From: Gammaproteobacteria bacterium | GTDB taxonomy: Bacteria; Pseudomonadota; Gammaproteobacteria; Competibacterales; Competibacteraceae | DNA length: 16,928 bases | Direction: 5' to 3' | Assembly (NCBI GenBank): GCA_003562535.1 | Contig: PWUP01000291.1 | Span: forward strand, 1-16,928 | Part shown: positions 6,356 through 13,429 of the stretch, piece by piece | How the letters are laid out: every line of letters begins with the position of its first letter | Position numbering within the stretch: position 1 is the stretch's first letter | Notes under the pieces: model-generated | The model's database searches: none | The model's input: only the letters and a program-made list of their open reading frames with translations | Told to the model about the DNA's origin: nothing | Program-made: the position numbers and the translations under genes

Positions 6356-6943
6356 TTGCAAACCCTTATTCGTTTATTTCTAAAAGGACTGGCCACGCTT
6401 GTGCCCATCGCCCTGACTTTGGCGATTTTGATCTGGCTCGGTGGCATAGCGGAACAAGGCATGGGCGCGGTGTTGGCTTGGCTGTTGCCCGACGGTTTAT
6501 ACATTCCCGGTATGGGTGTAGTGGCGGGTTTAGCGCTGGTGATTGGTGTCGGCGTGCTTAGCCACAACTGGCTGTTTCAGCGCATTTTTGACCTCGGCGA
6601 GTCATTATTAAATCGCCTGCCTTTAGTCAAAACCGTTTATCGAGCCATCAAAGATTTTGTCGATTATTTCAGCCAAGATAAAGACGCGAGTTTGAAAACA
6701 GTGGTGCAAGTGCGCCACCCAGACCTGCCCATCAGCATGATTGGCTTTGTCACTCGTGAAGATTTTTCCCAATTGCCGTTTGGCAGCTCCAATGAAATCG
6801 CAGTGTATTTGCCCATGAGCTATCAAATCGGTGGCTATACGCTGATCCTGCCGCGTGCATGGGTCACGCCCTTGGACATTCCCTTTGAAGACGCCATGCG
6901 CTTGGTGGTCACCGGCGGTGTAGCGCGGCAGGCTCAAGACTGA
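6356..6943 (+). CDS. DUF502 family inner-membrane protein
   Basis: A 195-aa membrane protein of the DUF502 family, whose function is not established. Two hydrophobic helices (about 10-30 and 51-70) precede the family signature LLNRLPLVKTVYRAIKDFVDYF (84-105). A soluble beta-rich part follows, ending with a VYLPMSYQIGGYTLILPR stretch and a conserved VVTGG near the C-terminus. I chose TTG at 6356 because GGAG lies 6 bases upstream and the resulting N-terminus leads straight into the first helix. A GTG at 6320 is in frame but lacks a ribosome binding site. The stop overlaps by one base (TGATG) with the following DMT permease, so the two genes are translationally coupled. The Asn/Asp/Lys content is typical of its neighbours, with no sign of transfer. 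Confidence 0.87.
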   Translation: MQTLIRLFLKGLATLVPIALTLAILIWLGGIAEQGMGAVLAWLLPDGLYIPGMGVVAGLALVIGVGVLSHNWLFQRIFDLGESLLNRLPLVKTVYRAIKDFVDYFSQDKDASLKTVVQVRHPDLPISMIGFVTREDFSQLPFGSSNEIAVYLPMSYQIGGYTLILPRAWVTPLDIPFEDAMRLVVTGGVARQAQD

Positions 6944-7830
6944 TGAACCCGTCCGTGCTGCGGGCGATGCTGTTAATGTTGCTGTCCACACTGCTGTTAG
7001 CGGTGATGCACGCTATGGTGCGGCATGTGGGTCAGGAACTGCATGCCTTTGAAATTGCTTTTTTCCGTAATTTATTTGGCCTGATGGCGGTGTTGCCGTT
7101 ATTTTGGCGGGTTGGCTGGCGCGGGTTTGCCACCCGTCGGCCTGGTCTGCATCTGTTGCGCGGCATGACAGGAATTTGCGCCATGTTAGGTTGGTTTTAT
7201 GGCTTAACTATGGTGCCGATTGCACCGGCTACGGCGCTGAGTTTTACGGCGGCGATTTTTGCCTCGTTGGGTGCGGTGGTATTGTTAGGCGAACGGATGC
7301 GCTTACGGCGCTGGAGTGCTGTCATTATTGGGTTCATCGGCATGCTGATTGTCTTGCGACCGGGGCTGATCACCATCGGCATGGGTGAAATTGCGATTAT
7401 GTTTTCCGCGCTATGCTGGGGATTGAGTCTGGTATTGGTCAAACGCTTGAGCACGACAGAATCAACGGTGGTGATTGTCGCCTGGATGTCGGTACTGCTG
7501 ACGCTGTTTTCTTTCCCCGCCGCGCTGCTGGTCTGGCAATGGCCGACTCTCAGCCAATTGGCTTGGTTGGTGTCGATCGGAGTTTTGGCTACGGCGGGGC
7601 ATTTGGCTATGGTGGGCGCACTACAGCGCACTGATACCACCGTGCTTATGCCGCTGGATTTCACCCGCCTACTCTGGGCCAGCGCCATCGGCTATTGGGC
7701 GTTTAGCGAAATCCCCGATGTCTGGACTTGGGTCGGTGGCAGCGTCATTTTTGCCAGTGCGGCCTATATCAGTTTCCGCGAAGCCCGCCTAGCGCGCCAA
7801 GGCCAATTAACAACGCCGCCAAGGCATTAA
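6943..7830 (+). CDS. DMT superfamily permease, EamA family
   Basis: A 295-aa inner-membrane permease with about ten hydrophobic segments arranged as two EamA repeats. Recognisable stretches are FEIAFFRNLFGL (about 36-47, the conserved Arg-Asn of many DMT proteins), YGLTMVPIAPATALSFTAAIFASLGAVVLLGE (a first-repeat core) and a matching GALQRTDTTVLMPLDFTRLLWASAIGYWAFSE in the second repeat. The FRN motif and the LDFTRLLWA element resemble the RhaT/YojE-like subgroup of exporters and the S-adenosylmethionine uptake group. Substrate is unknown. Its ATG overlaps the DUF502 stop. The gene converges with the sheath-like gene, whose stop is 13 bases away; no hairpin terminator is visible between them. 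Confidence 0.9.
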   Translation: MNPSVLRAMLLMLLSTLLLAVMHAMVRHVGQELHAFEIAFFRNLFGLMAVLPLFWRVGWRGFATRRPGLHLLRGMTGICAMLGWFYGLTMVPIAPATALSFTAAIFASLGAVVLLGERMRLRRWSAVIIGFIGMLIVLRPGLITIGMGEIAIMFSALCWGLSLVLVKRLSTTESTVVIVAWMSVLLTLFSFPAALLVWQWPTLSQLAWLVSIGVLATAGHLAMVGALQRTDTTVLMPLDFTRLLWASAIGYWAFSEIPDVWTWVGGSVIFASAAYISFREARLARQGQLTTPPRH

Positions 7831-7843
7831 AAAACCTACGGCA

Positions 7844-9274
7844 CTAAACGCTGAGAGTTTTTCCAGACAAGGCCAAGCAACCGGGCAGACGTACTGCGGT
7901 GTGGTTGCGATAGCCGATGAGTGGGGTCAGACCACGCTGAGCGAGGGCTTGGGCGGCTCGTTCGCTGAGCACTACCGCCGTAGCGGTTTGCAGTCGAATG
8001 TCATCATCATCAGCGCGGTAGCTGAAAGTGGGCAAATCGGCCAGCGTGACGGCCAAACTCGGATCAAACGGGGTGTCAGGGTCTTGCAAGCCGAGTCCTA
8101 GCCCGACGGTTAAACCCAGCGCGGCTGAGCACCAGAGCAGATCTTGGGGTAGTGTGGGCTGCTCCTCAAAGGCGAAACTGTCAATCGCATCGGTACGGCT
8201 GCCGTAAGGCTGGCGCATCAGCACATCGGGCAATCCCAAACACAGCCACGAGGCCACGCTGCTGCTGCGCAGTGCCTGCCAGCGTTCTGCAACCACAGGC
8301 TCCAACGGTTGCCAGCGGTCGGGATCGGCCAAATCCGCCACCGAGGAACAGCCCACCACACTGGGATCAGCCGCCGCCAATAAAGGCGCACCCGCCGCTT
8401 GAGCGAGGGTAGCCAATCCGGCTAGATTGTGGATGTCCTCAACGGTTGCAGAAAAGCTGTACAAACCACTGAGCAGTGTCCACGGCTGATCGTCACGACC
8501 GGAGAACAGGTACTGATATACCGCACTGCTTGCCAAATCGTGGCCGGCCGCTTGCAGATCGGCACGTAATTCAGCATGGCTTAACGGTAACAGCCACAGT
8601 TCGAACGCTTCGCTGTCCAATTGGGTTAATAGCCACCACAGGCCGCGCCAGTGGGCTTCCAAGGTGCGCAAAGCCGGTTGCCGCAATACAGTGCGCAAGG
8701 CTGCGCTGAGGCTCAGGGCAGCGGCCTGCCGATATGGCTCGACGGCTTGGGTCTCGACCACATGGGGAGCGACCCAGTCTTTCAGTAACCGCTGCAACGC
8801 CTGTTCCGCAGGCGCTGGAGGTGCGGAGTGCGGTGTACCGCCAAGCAATTGTTCAAAGGGCGACGCGGAGTCGGCAGCGGTGCTTGGCGTTGCAGTCGAT
8901 GCAGAGGCAGCATTCAGTTGTTCAATCAACAGCGCCGCTTGACTGGGATCACCCAAACTACGGTATAGATTCAGCAAGGGATTAAGTTGTGCCGAGTGTT
9001 GACACAGCGCATCAGGATGAAAATCATCCAGCGAGGTAAACGACAACCGCCCGTGATCTGGGAGATCAACGCTCGGTGCGAGACGCTGCATCAGAGCATC
9101 AAAGCAATCGATATCCACACGGATCAGCGGGCGCTGACCGAGGGCTTGCTGGGCTGAGCTGGCACCCAGCCAGTCACCCATCAGCAGTAAACGCGCAGGT
9201 TGACCCGCTTGACGTGGCCGAGCGGCGGTAGTGTGAGTGCCTAAGGTAAATTGTGCTGTGATCGACATAGCCAT
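7844..9274 (-). CDS. TssB-TssC (VipA-VipB) fused type VI secretion sheath-like protein, C-terminally shortened
   Basis: The 476-aa product reads as two sheath subunits in one chain. Residues 27-110 match TssB: LLLMGDWLG, RPLIRVDIDCFDALMQRL, and LSFTSLDDFHPDALCQH with a following L-x-x-L-L-x-x-x-R-x-L pattern. An Ala/Ser/Thr/Pro-rich linker spans about 122-158. Residues 160-463 match TssC in order: a helical lead, LEAHWRGLWWLL (205-216, TssC has LE-x-x-WRGLHYLV), LLSGLYSF (267-274, for LIGDYEF), APLLAAADPSVVG (296-308), LGLPDVLMRQPYG (347-359), FAFEE (367-371), DLPTFSYRADDDD (413-425), and LSERAAQALAQRGLTPLIGYRNH (436-458). It then ends where full TssC would continue for some 60-80 residues with its C-terminal strands and helices. 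Canonical TssB and TssC are separate proteins of about 165 and 495 aa. No baseplate, tube, ClpV or spike gene is in this window. Start may be ATG 9274 or 9268. Function is unknown. Confidence 0.72.
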   Translation of the reverse strand: MAMSITAQFTLGTHTTAARPRQAGQPARLLLMGDWLGASSAQQALGQRPLIRVDIDCFDALMQRLAPSVDLPDHGRLSFTSLDDFHPDALCQHSAQLNPLLNLYRSLGDPSQAALLIEQLNAASASTATPSTAADSASPFEQLLGGTPHSAPPAPAEQALQRLLKDWVAPHVVETQAVEPYRQAAALSLSAALRTVLRQPALRTLEAHWRGLWWLLTQLDSEAFELWLLPLSHAELRADLQAAGHDLASSAVYQYLFSGRDDQPWTLLSGLYSFSATVEDIHNLAGLATLAQAAGAPLLAAADPSVVGCSSVADLADPDRWQPLEPVVAERWQALRSSSVASWLCLGLPDVLMRQPYGSRTDAIDSFAFEEQPTLPQDLLWCSAALGLTVGLGLGLQDPDTPFDPSLAVTLADLPTFSYRADDDDIRLQTATAVVLSERAAQALAQRGLTPLIGYRNHTAVRLPGCLALSGKTLSV

Positions 9275-9305
9275 TGTTCTCGTAACAGTGCAAACACCTA
9301 GTGTG

Positions 9306-9311
9306 ATTATA
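9306..9311 (-). promoter_or_regulatory. Candidate -10 box for the sheath-like gene
   Basis: A perfect TATAAT on the minus strand lies 32 bases upstream of the ATG at 9274, giving a plausible leader of about 25 bases. No good -35 hexamer is found 16-18 bases further upstream; a TTGAGG sits only 12 bases away. It could be a weak or activator-dependent promoter. Confidence 0.3.
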
Positions 9312-9319
9312 TCGCTGTT

Positions 9320-9349
9320 TTGCCCTCAACGGTGAATCAGCCCTATGTT
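9320..9349 (+). promoter_or_regulatory. Candidate weak promoter for mfd
   Basis: TTGCCC (9320-9325) and TATGTT (9344-9349) are separated by 18 bases and end about 50 bases before the mfd ATG. Each hexamer matches consensus at four of six positions. The 126-base gap must contain promoters for both divergent genes, and this is the best plus-strand candidate I see. Confidence 0.25.
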
Positions 9350-9400
9350 CAAGGTGTGCGACAATAGGCTCACTGCTTAACCTTCTTACGATTAAACGTT

Positions 9401-12400
9401 ATGACCAAAACCGCTCCACTCGGTTGCGTACTGGAATGTACGCAACCGACTCATGTTTCCCAGCCTGCGCGCTGGCAGGCTTTACCCAACACAGCTCAGG
9501 CGCTGGCGCTCAGTACCCTAGCGCAACAGCATCAGGGATTGACCCTGATCATCACGCCCGACAGCCAAACCGCTCAACGCTTACACGCTGAGCTGGGCTT
9601 TTTTGCCGAGCGGCTGGAAAGTACCGTGCTGCCGGATTGGGAAACCCTGCCCTATGATGTGTTCTCACCGCACCAGGAGATTATCGCCCAACGCTTGGGC
9701 ATTCTCTATCGGCTGCCGACCCAAAGTGCCGGGGTGCTGATTGTGCCGGTGGCGACCCTGTTGCAGCGGCTGGCTCCCCGCGATTATCTGGATCGTCATG
9801 CCCTGCTGCTGGCGGTGGGTGAGCGCCTGGATCGTGAGGGGTTTCGTCTGCGTCTGGAAGCCGCTGGGTATAATGCGGTGGCCCAAGTGATGGAGCACGG
9901 TGAATTTGCCGTGCGCGGTTCACTGATTGATCTATTCCCTAGCGGTGCCGAGCACCCTTATCGGATTGATTTATTCGATGATGACATCGACTCCATCCGC
10001 AGCTTTGACCCTGAAACCCAGCGCACCCGGGATAAAACCGACCAGATTGAATTGCTGCCCGCGCGTGAATTTCCGCTATCACAGCAGGCGATTACCCAGT
10101 TTCGTCAACGTTATCGCAGTCTATTCAGCGGCGACACCAGCCGCAGTGTGATTTATCAAGAAGTCAGTGACGGCCATGCACCCGGGGGCATCGAGTATTA
10201 TTTACCGCTGTTTTTTGCCCAAACCGCGACCTTGTTTGATTATTTGCCGCCCGCAACCCTGGTCGTGCAACTGCCCGGCGTCACCGAGGCCATTGAGCAA
10301 TTTTGGGTGCAGATCGAAGATCGCTATGACAGCCGCCGCCACGATATTGAACGTCCACTGCTGCCGCCTGCTGAATTATTTCTCGATCAGCCTACGGTAC
10401 ACTCGGCACTGGCAGCGCATCTGCGAGTGATGATTGACGCTGCCGACCCGCCGCCCATGCCGCCGCCAAGCCTGGCGTTTAACCCCCGGGCTGAAGATCC
10501 GGCAGCCGCTTTGCGCGCCTTTGTGGACACTTTCCCAGGGCGAGTGTTATTGACTGTGGAATCAGCCGGTCGCCGTGAGCTGCTGTCAGACACCTTACAG
10601 CGGTATCAATTACGCCCGCCAGTCGCCACCCGTTGGGAGGATTTTTTAAACGCCTCGGAACCGTTGATGTTGTGCATTGCTCCCCTGGAACAAGGCATGG
10701 TGCTCGATCACCCCCCGCTGGCGGTGATTGCGGAATCGCAGTTGTTTGGCGAATGGGTGCCGCAACGGCGACGACGGCGCGTCAGCCGTGATGCTGAGCG
10801 CATTGTCCGCGATCTGGCCTCGCTGACCATCGGCGCTCCGGTAGTGCATGAAGACCACGGCGTGGCGCGTTATGCCGGGCTACAGCGGATGAATATCGCA
10901 GGATTCGATGCCGAGTACGCCGTGCTGGAGTATGCCGGTTCCGATAAGCTGTATGTGCCGGTCGCCGCCTTGCACAAACTCAGTCGCTACGCTGGGGCCT
11001 CTCCCGAAGTCGCACCCCTGCATAAGCTCGGTTCTGACCAATGGGATAAAGCCCGGCGTAAAGCCGCTGAGAAAATTCGCGACGCCGCCGCCGAGTTATT
11101 GGAGCTGTACGCCCGACGCCAAGCGCGTCCCGGTCATGCGTTTGGCCTTGCAGAAACCGACTATGCGGCCTTCGCTGCCGCGTTTCCCTTTGAAGAAACC
11201 CCGGATCAGGCGGCGGCCATTGCGGCGGTGCTGGCCGATATGCGCAGTGATAAGCCGATGGATCGGGTGGTGTGTGGCGATGTCGGCTTTGGTAAAACCG
11301 AAGTCGCCATGCGGGCGGCGTTTGTCGCCGTGCAGGGTGGTTCACAAGTGGCGGTGTTAGTACCGACTACCCTGCTGGCGCAACAACATTATCAGAACTT
11401 TCTTGATCGCTTTGCTGATTGGCCGGTGCGGATTGAACTGCTGTCGCGGTTTCGCAGTGCCAAGCAACAGCAAGTCGCACTGACGGGACTGGCCGAGGGC
11501 AAGGTGGATATCCTCATCGGCACCCATAAATTGCTGCAAACCGATGTACAATTTCAGCACTTGGGCTTGGTGATCATCGATGAAGAACATCGCTTTGGGG
11601 TGCGACAAAAAGAACGGCTGAAAGCCCTGCGCGCTGAGGTGGATATGCTCACTCTCACCGCAACCCCGATTCCACGCACTCTGAATATGGCCCTGGCCAG
11701 TTTGCGGGATTTGTCGATTATTATTACCCCGCCTGCTGGGCGCCTGGCGGTGAAAACCTTTGTCGGCCAGTGGAATAAGCCGTTGATCCGCGAAGCCTGC
11801 CAGCGCGAGCTCAAACGCGGCGGTCAGGTGTATTTTCTCCACAACGAGGTGCAGACGATTGACCAGATGGCGCGTGATCTGGAGACGATTGTGCCCGAAG
11901 CGCGGATTGCCGTGGCTCATGGCCAGTTGCGTGAGCGCGAACTGGAGCAGGTGATGCTGGATTTTTATCACCAGCGCTGCAATCTGCTGGTGTGTTCCAC
12001 GATTATCGAATCAGGCATCGATGTGCCCAATGCCAATACCATCATTATCAATCGTGCCGATAAGTTGGGTTTAGCGCAGCTCCATCAATTACGCGGCCGG
12101 GTGGGGCGCTCCCATCATCGCGCCTATTGTTATCTGGTTACGCCCCATCCCAAGTCCATGACCGCCGATGCGCGTAAGCGCATCGAGGCGCTGGAATCCT
12201 TGGAGGACTTAGGGGCTGGGTTTATGCTGGCCAATCACGATCTGGAAATTCGCGGTGCCGGAGAATTATTGGGTGAGGGGCAGTCGGGGCAAATTCATGA
12301 AATCGGTTTTTCCCTATACATGGAGATGCTGGAGCGGGCAGTGAAATCGCTGAAATCCGGCCAGGTGCTGGACTTGGATCAGCCCATCGATCATGGCCCG

Positions 12401-12841
12401 GAAATCGATTTGCAAGTCCCCGCACTGATCCCCGAGGATTATCTGCCTGATGTGCATAATCGCCTGATACTGTATAAACGCATTGCCAATGCGGCCAGTC
12501 AGGCTGAACTGGACGAGCTGCAAGTGGAACTGGTGGATCGCTTCGGCAAATTGCCGGAGTCCACCAAACGTCTGTTGGCCCTCACCGCACTCAAACTCCA
12601 AGCGACACCGCTTGGGGTGCGCAAAATCGAGGCTGGTGCCAAGGGAGCGCGGATTATATTCAGCGCCGAACCGCGGATTGATGTCGCGAAACTGCTGGAT
12701 TTGATTCGCAGTCAACCGCAGGTGTATAAGTTGGAAGGCCAAGAGAAACTGCGTATTATTAAGCCTCTGGAACAGCCTGAAGCACGGCTCAGCGAGGTGC
12801 AGACGGTGTTACAGCAGGTGACTATCTCGGCAGGCAAGTGA
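9401..12841 (+). CDS. mfd: Transcription-repair coupling factor Mfd
   Basis: Mfd removes RNA polymerase stalled at DNA lesions by ATP-driven translocation and recruits UvrA for nucleotide excision repair. The 1146-aa product is practically the same length as the E. coli protein (1148). In order: the UvrB-like module (about 1-340, with VLPDWETLPYDVFSPHQEIIAQRL and VMEHGEFAVRGSLIDLFP); the RNA polymerase-interacting CarD-like domain (about 475-575, starting near GAPVVHEDHGVARYAGL); the RecG-like motor with Walker A GDVGFGKT (626-633), DEEH (727-730), LTATPIPRTLNM, SGIDVPNANTII and the GRVGRS arginine finger region; the TRG element around ANHDLEIRGAGELLGEGQSGQ; and the C-terminal UvrA-interaction domain. 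The ATG at 9401 has no strong ribosome binding site. A 12-bp inverted repeat begins 20 bases inside the gene. It is transcribed alone, divergent from the sheath-like gene. Confidence 0.97.
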   Translation: MTKTAPLGCVLECTQPTHVSQPARWQALPNTAQALALSTLAQQHQGLTLIITPDSQTAQRLHAELGFFAERLESTVLPDWETLPYDVFSPHQEIIAQRLGILYRLPTQSAGVLIVPVATLLQRLAPRDYLDRHALLLAVGERLDREGFRLRLEAAGYNAVAQVMEHGEFAVRGSLIDLFPSGAEHPYRIDLFDDDIDSIRSFDPETQRTRDKTDQIELLPAREFPLSQQAITQFRQRYRSLFSGDTSRSVIYQEVSDGHAPGGIEYYLPLFFAQTATLFDYLPPATLVVQLPGVTEAIEQFWVQIEDRYDSRRHDIERPLLPPAELFLDQPTVHSALAAHLRVMIDAADPPPMPPPSLAFNPRAEDPAAALRAFVDTFPGRVLLTVESAGRRELLSDTLQRYQLRPPVATRWEDFLNASEPLMLCIAPLEQGMVLDHPPLAVIAESQLFGEWVPQRRRRRVSRDAERIVRDLASLTIGAPVVHEDHGVARYAGLQRMNIAGFDAEYAVLEYAGSDKLYVPVAALHKLSRYAGASPEVAPLHKLGSDQWDKARRKAAEKIRDAAAELLELYARRQARPGHAFGLAETDYAAFAAAFPFEETPDQAAAIAAVLADMRSDKPMDRVVCGDVGFGKTEVAMRAAFVAVQGGSQVAVLVPTTLLAQQHYQNFLDRFADWPVRIELLSRFRSAKQQQVALTGLAEGKVDILIGTHKLLQTDVQFQHLGLVIIDEEHRFGVRQKERLKALRAEVDMLTLTATPIPRTLNMALASLRDLSIIITPPAGRLAVKTFVGQWNKPLIREACQRELKRGGQVYFLHNEVQTIDQMARDLETIVPEARIAVAHGQLRERELEQVMLDFYHQRCNLLVCSTIIESGIDVPNANTIIINRADKLGLAQLHQLRGRVGRSHHRAYCYLVTPHPKSMTADARKRIEALESLEDLGAGFMLANHDLEIRGAGELLGEGQSGQIHEIGFSLYMEMLERAVKSLKSGQVLDLDQPIDHGPEIDLQVPALIPEDYLPDVHNRLILYKRIANAASQAELDELQVELVDRFGKLPESTKRLLALTALKLQATPLGVRKIEAGAKGARIIFSAEPRIDVAKLLDLIRSQPQVYKLEGQEKLRIIKPLEQPEARLSEVQTVLQQVTISAGK
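9420..9449 (+). repeat. Perfect 12-bp inverted repeat inside the first codons of mfd
   Basis: TCGGTTGCGTAC (9420-9431) and GTACGCAACCGA (9438-9449) are exact reverse complements around the 6-base centre TGGAAT. In the mRNA this would be a stable hairpin covering codons 7 to 17, just beyond the ribosome footprint start. It encodes the poorly conserved leader LGCVLECTQP. A second 6-bp hairpin (GCCTGC 9463-9468 with GCAGGC 9475-9480) follows immediately. Confidence 0.7.
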
Positions 12842-12925
12842 ACCCTACTCAGTGCTTGCCAGACAGCCTGCGGTAATGCCAGTATTAGAGATCTATCTCA
12901 AAACCAGCAATAGGAGTACAGACTA

Positions 12926-13402
12926 ATGGGTTTTGCCTTATCGACGATGGAATTACGCAGCAGCGCTTTTGGCCAAGGCCAAGCGATACCTCGGCAACAC
13001 ACTGGTGAAGGAGAGGATATTTCCCCGGCGTTCGAGTGGAGTGACGCACCGGAAGGCACTCAGGCATTTGCCTTGATCTGTCATGATCCCGACGCGCCCT
13101 TGGTTAAACCGGCAAGCTACGGCTTTGTCCATTGGGTGCTATACAATATCCCGGCCTCGGTCAGCGAACTGCCTGAAGGCACTAGCGATTACACCAATGG
13201 CCAAACCGATTTCGGTAAACAAGGCTATGGTGGCCCGATGCCACCCAATGGCCACGGCGTGCATCATTATTTCTTTTGGCTGTTGGCGTTGGATCAAGAT
13301 CTGGCGCTGGAACCCGGTCTAACGCTGTGGGAATTGCTCGACAACATTGAACCTCATGTCATCGGCATGAACCGGCTGGTGGGCACCTACCAACGCAGCT
13401 AA
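12926..13402 (+). CDS. YbhB/YbcL family PEBP-like protein
   Basis: A 158-aa protein of the phosphatidylethanolamine-binding (Raf kinase inhibitor-like) family, bacterial YbhB/YbcL branch. Family landmarks are DISPAFEW (31-38), CHDPDAP (52-58), HWVLYNIP (69-76) and GPMPPNGHGVHHYFFWLLALD (103-123), which together form the conserved anion-binding pocket. No signal peptide is present, so it is probably cytoplasmic, like YbhB rather than the periplasmic YbcL. The biological role of the bacterial members is poorly defined. The ATG has AGGAG 9 bases upstream, and the frame ends with tandem stops TAA TAG. It lies 84 bases after mfd on the same strand and converges with guaA; no terminator hairpin is evident on either side. 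Confidence 0.93.
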   Translation: MGFALSTMELRSSAFGQGQAIPRQHTGEGEDISPAFEWSDAPEGTQAFALICHDPDAPLVKPASYGFVHWVLYNIPASVSELPEGTSDYTNGQTDFGKQGYGGPMPPNGHGVHHYFFWLLALDQDLALEPGLTLWELLDNIEPHVIGMNRLVGTYQRS

Positions 13403-13429
13403 TAGGCACAACTTCAGACTGCTCAGATA

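Noticed and set aside
11357..11971. Minus-strand open frame of 204 codons within mfd
   Set aside because: It is a shadow of the conserved helicase motor region, with His/Gln-rich composition and no family match.
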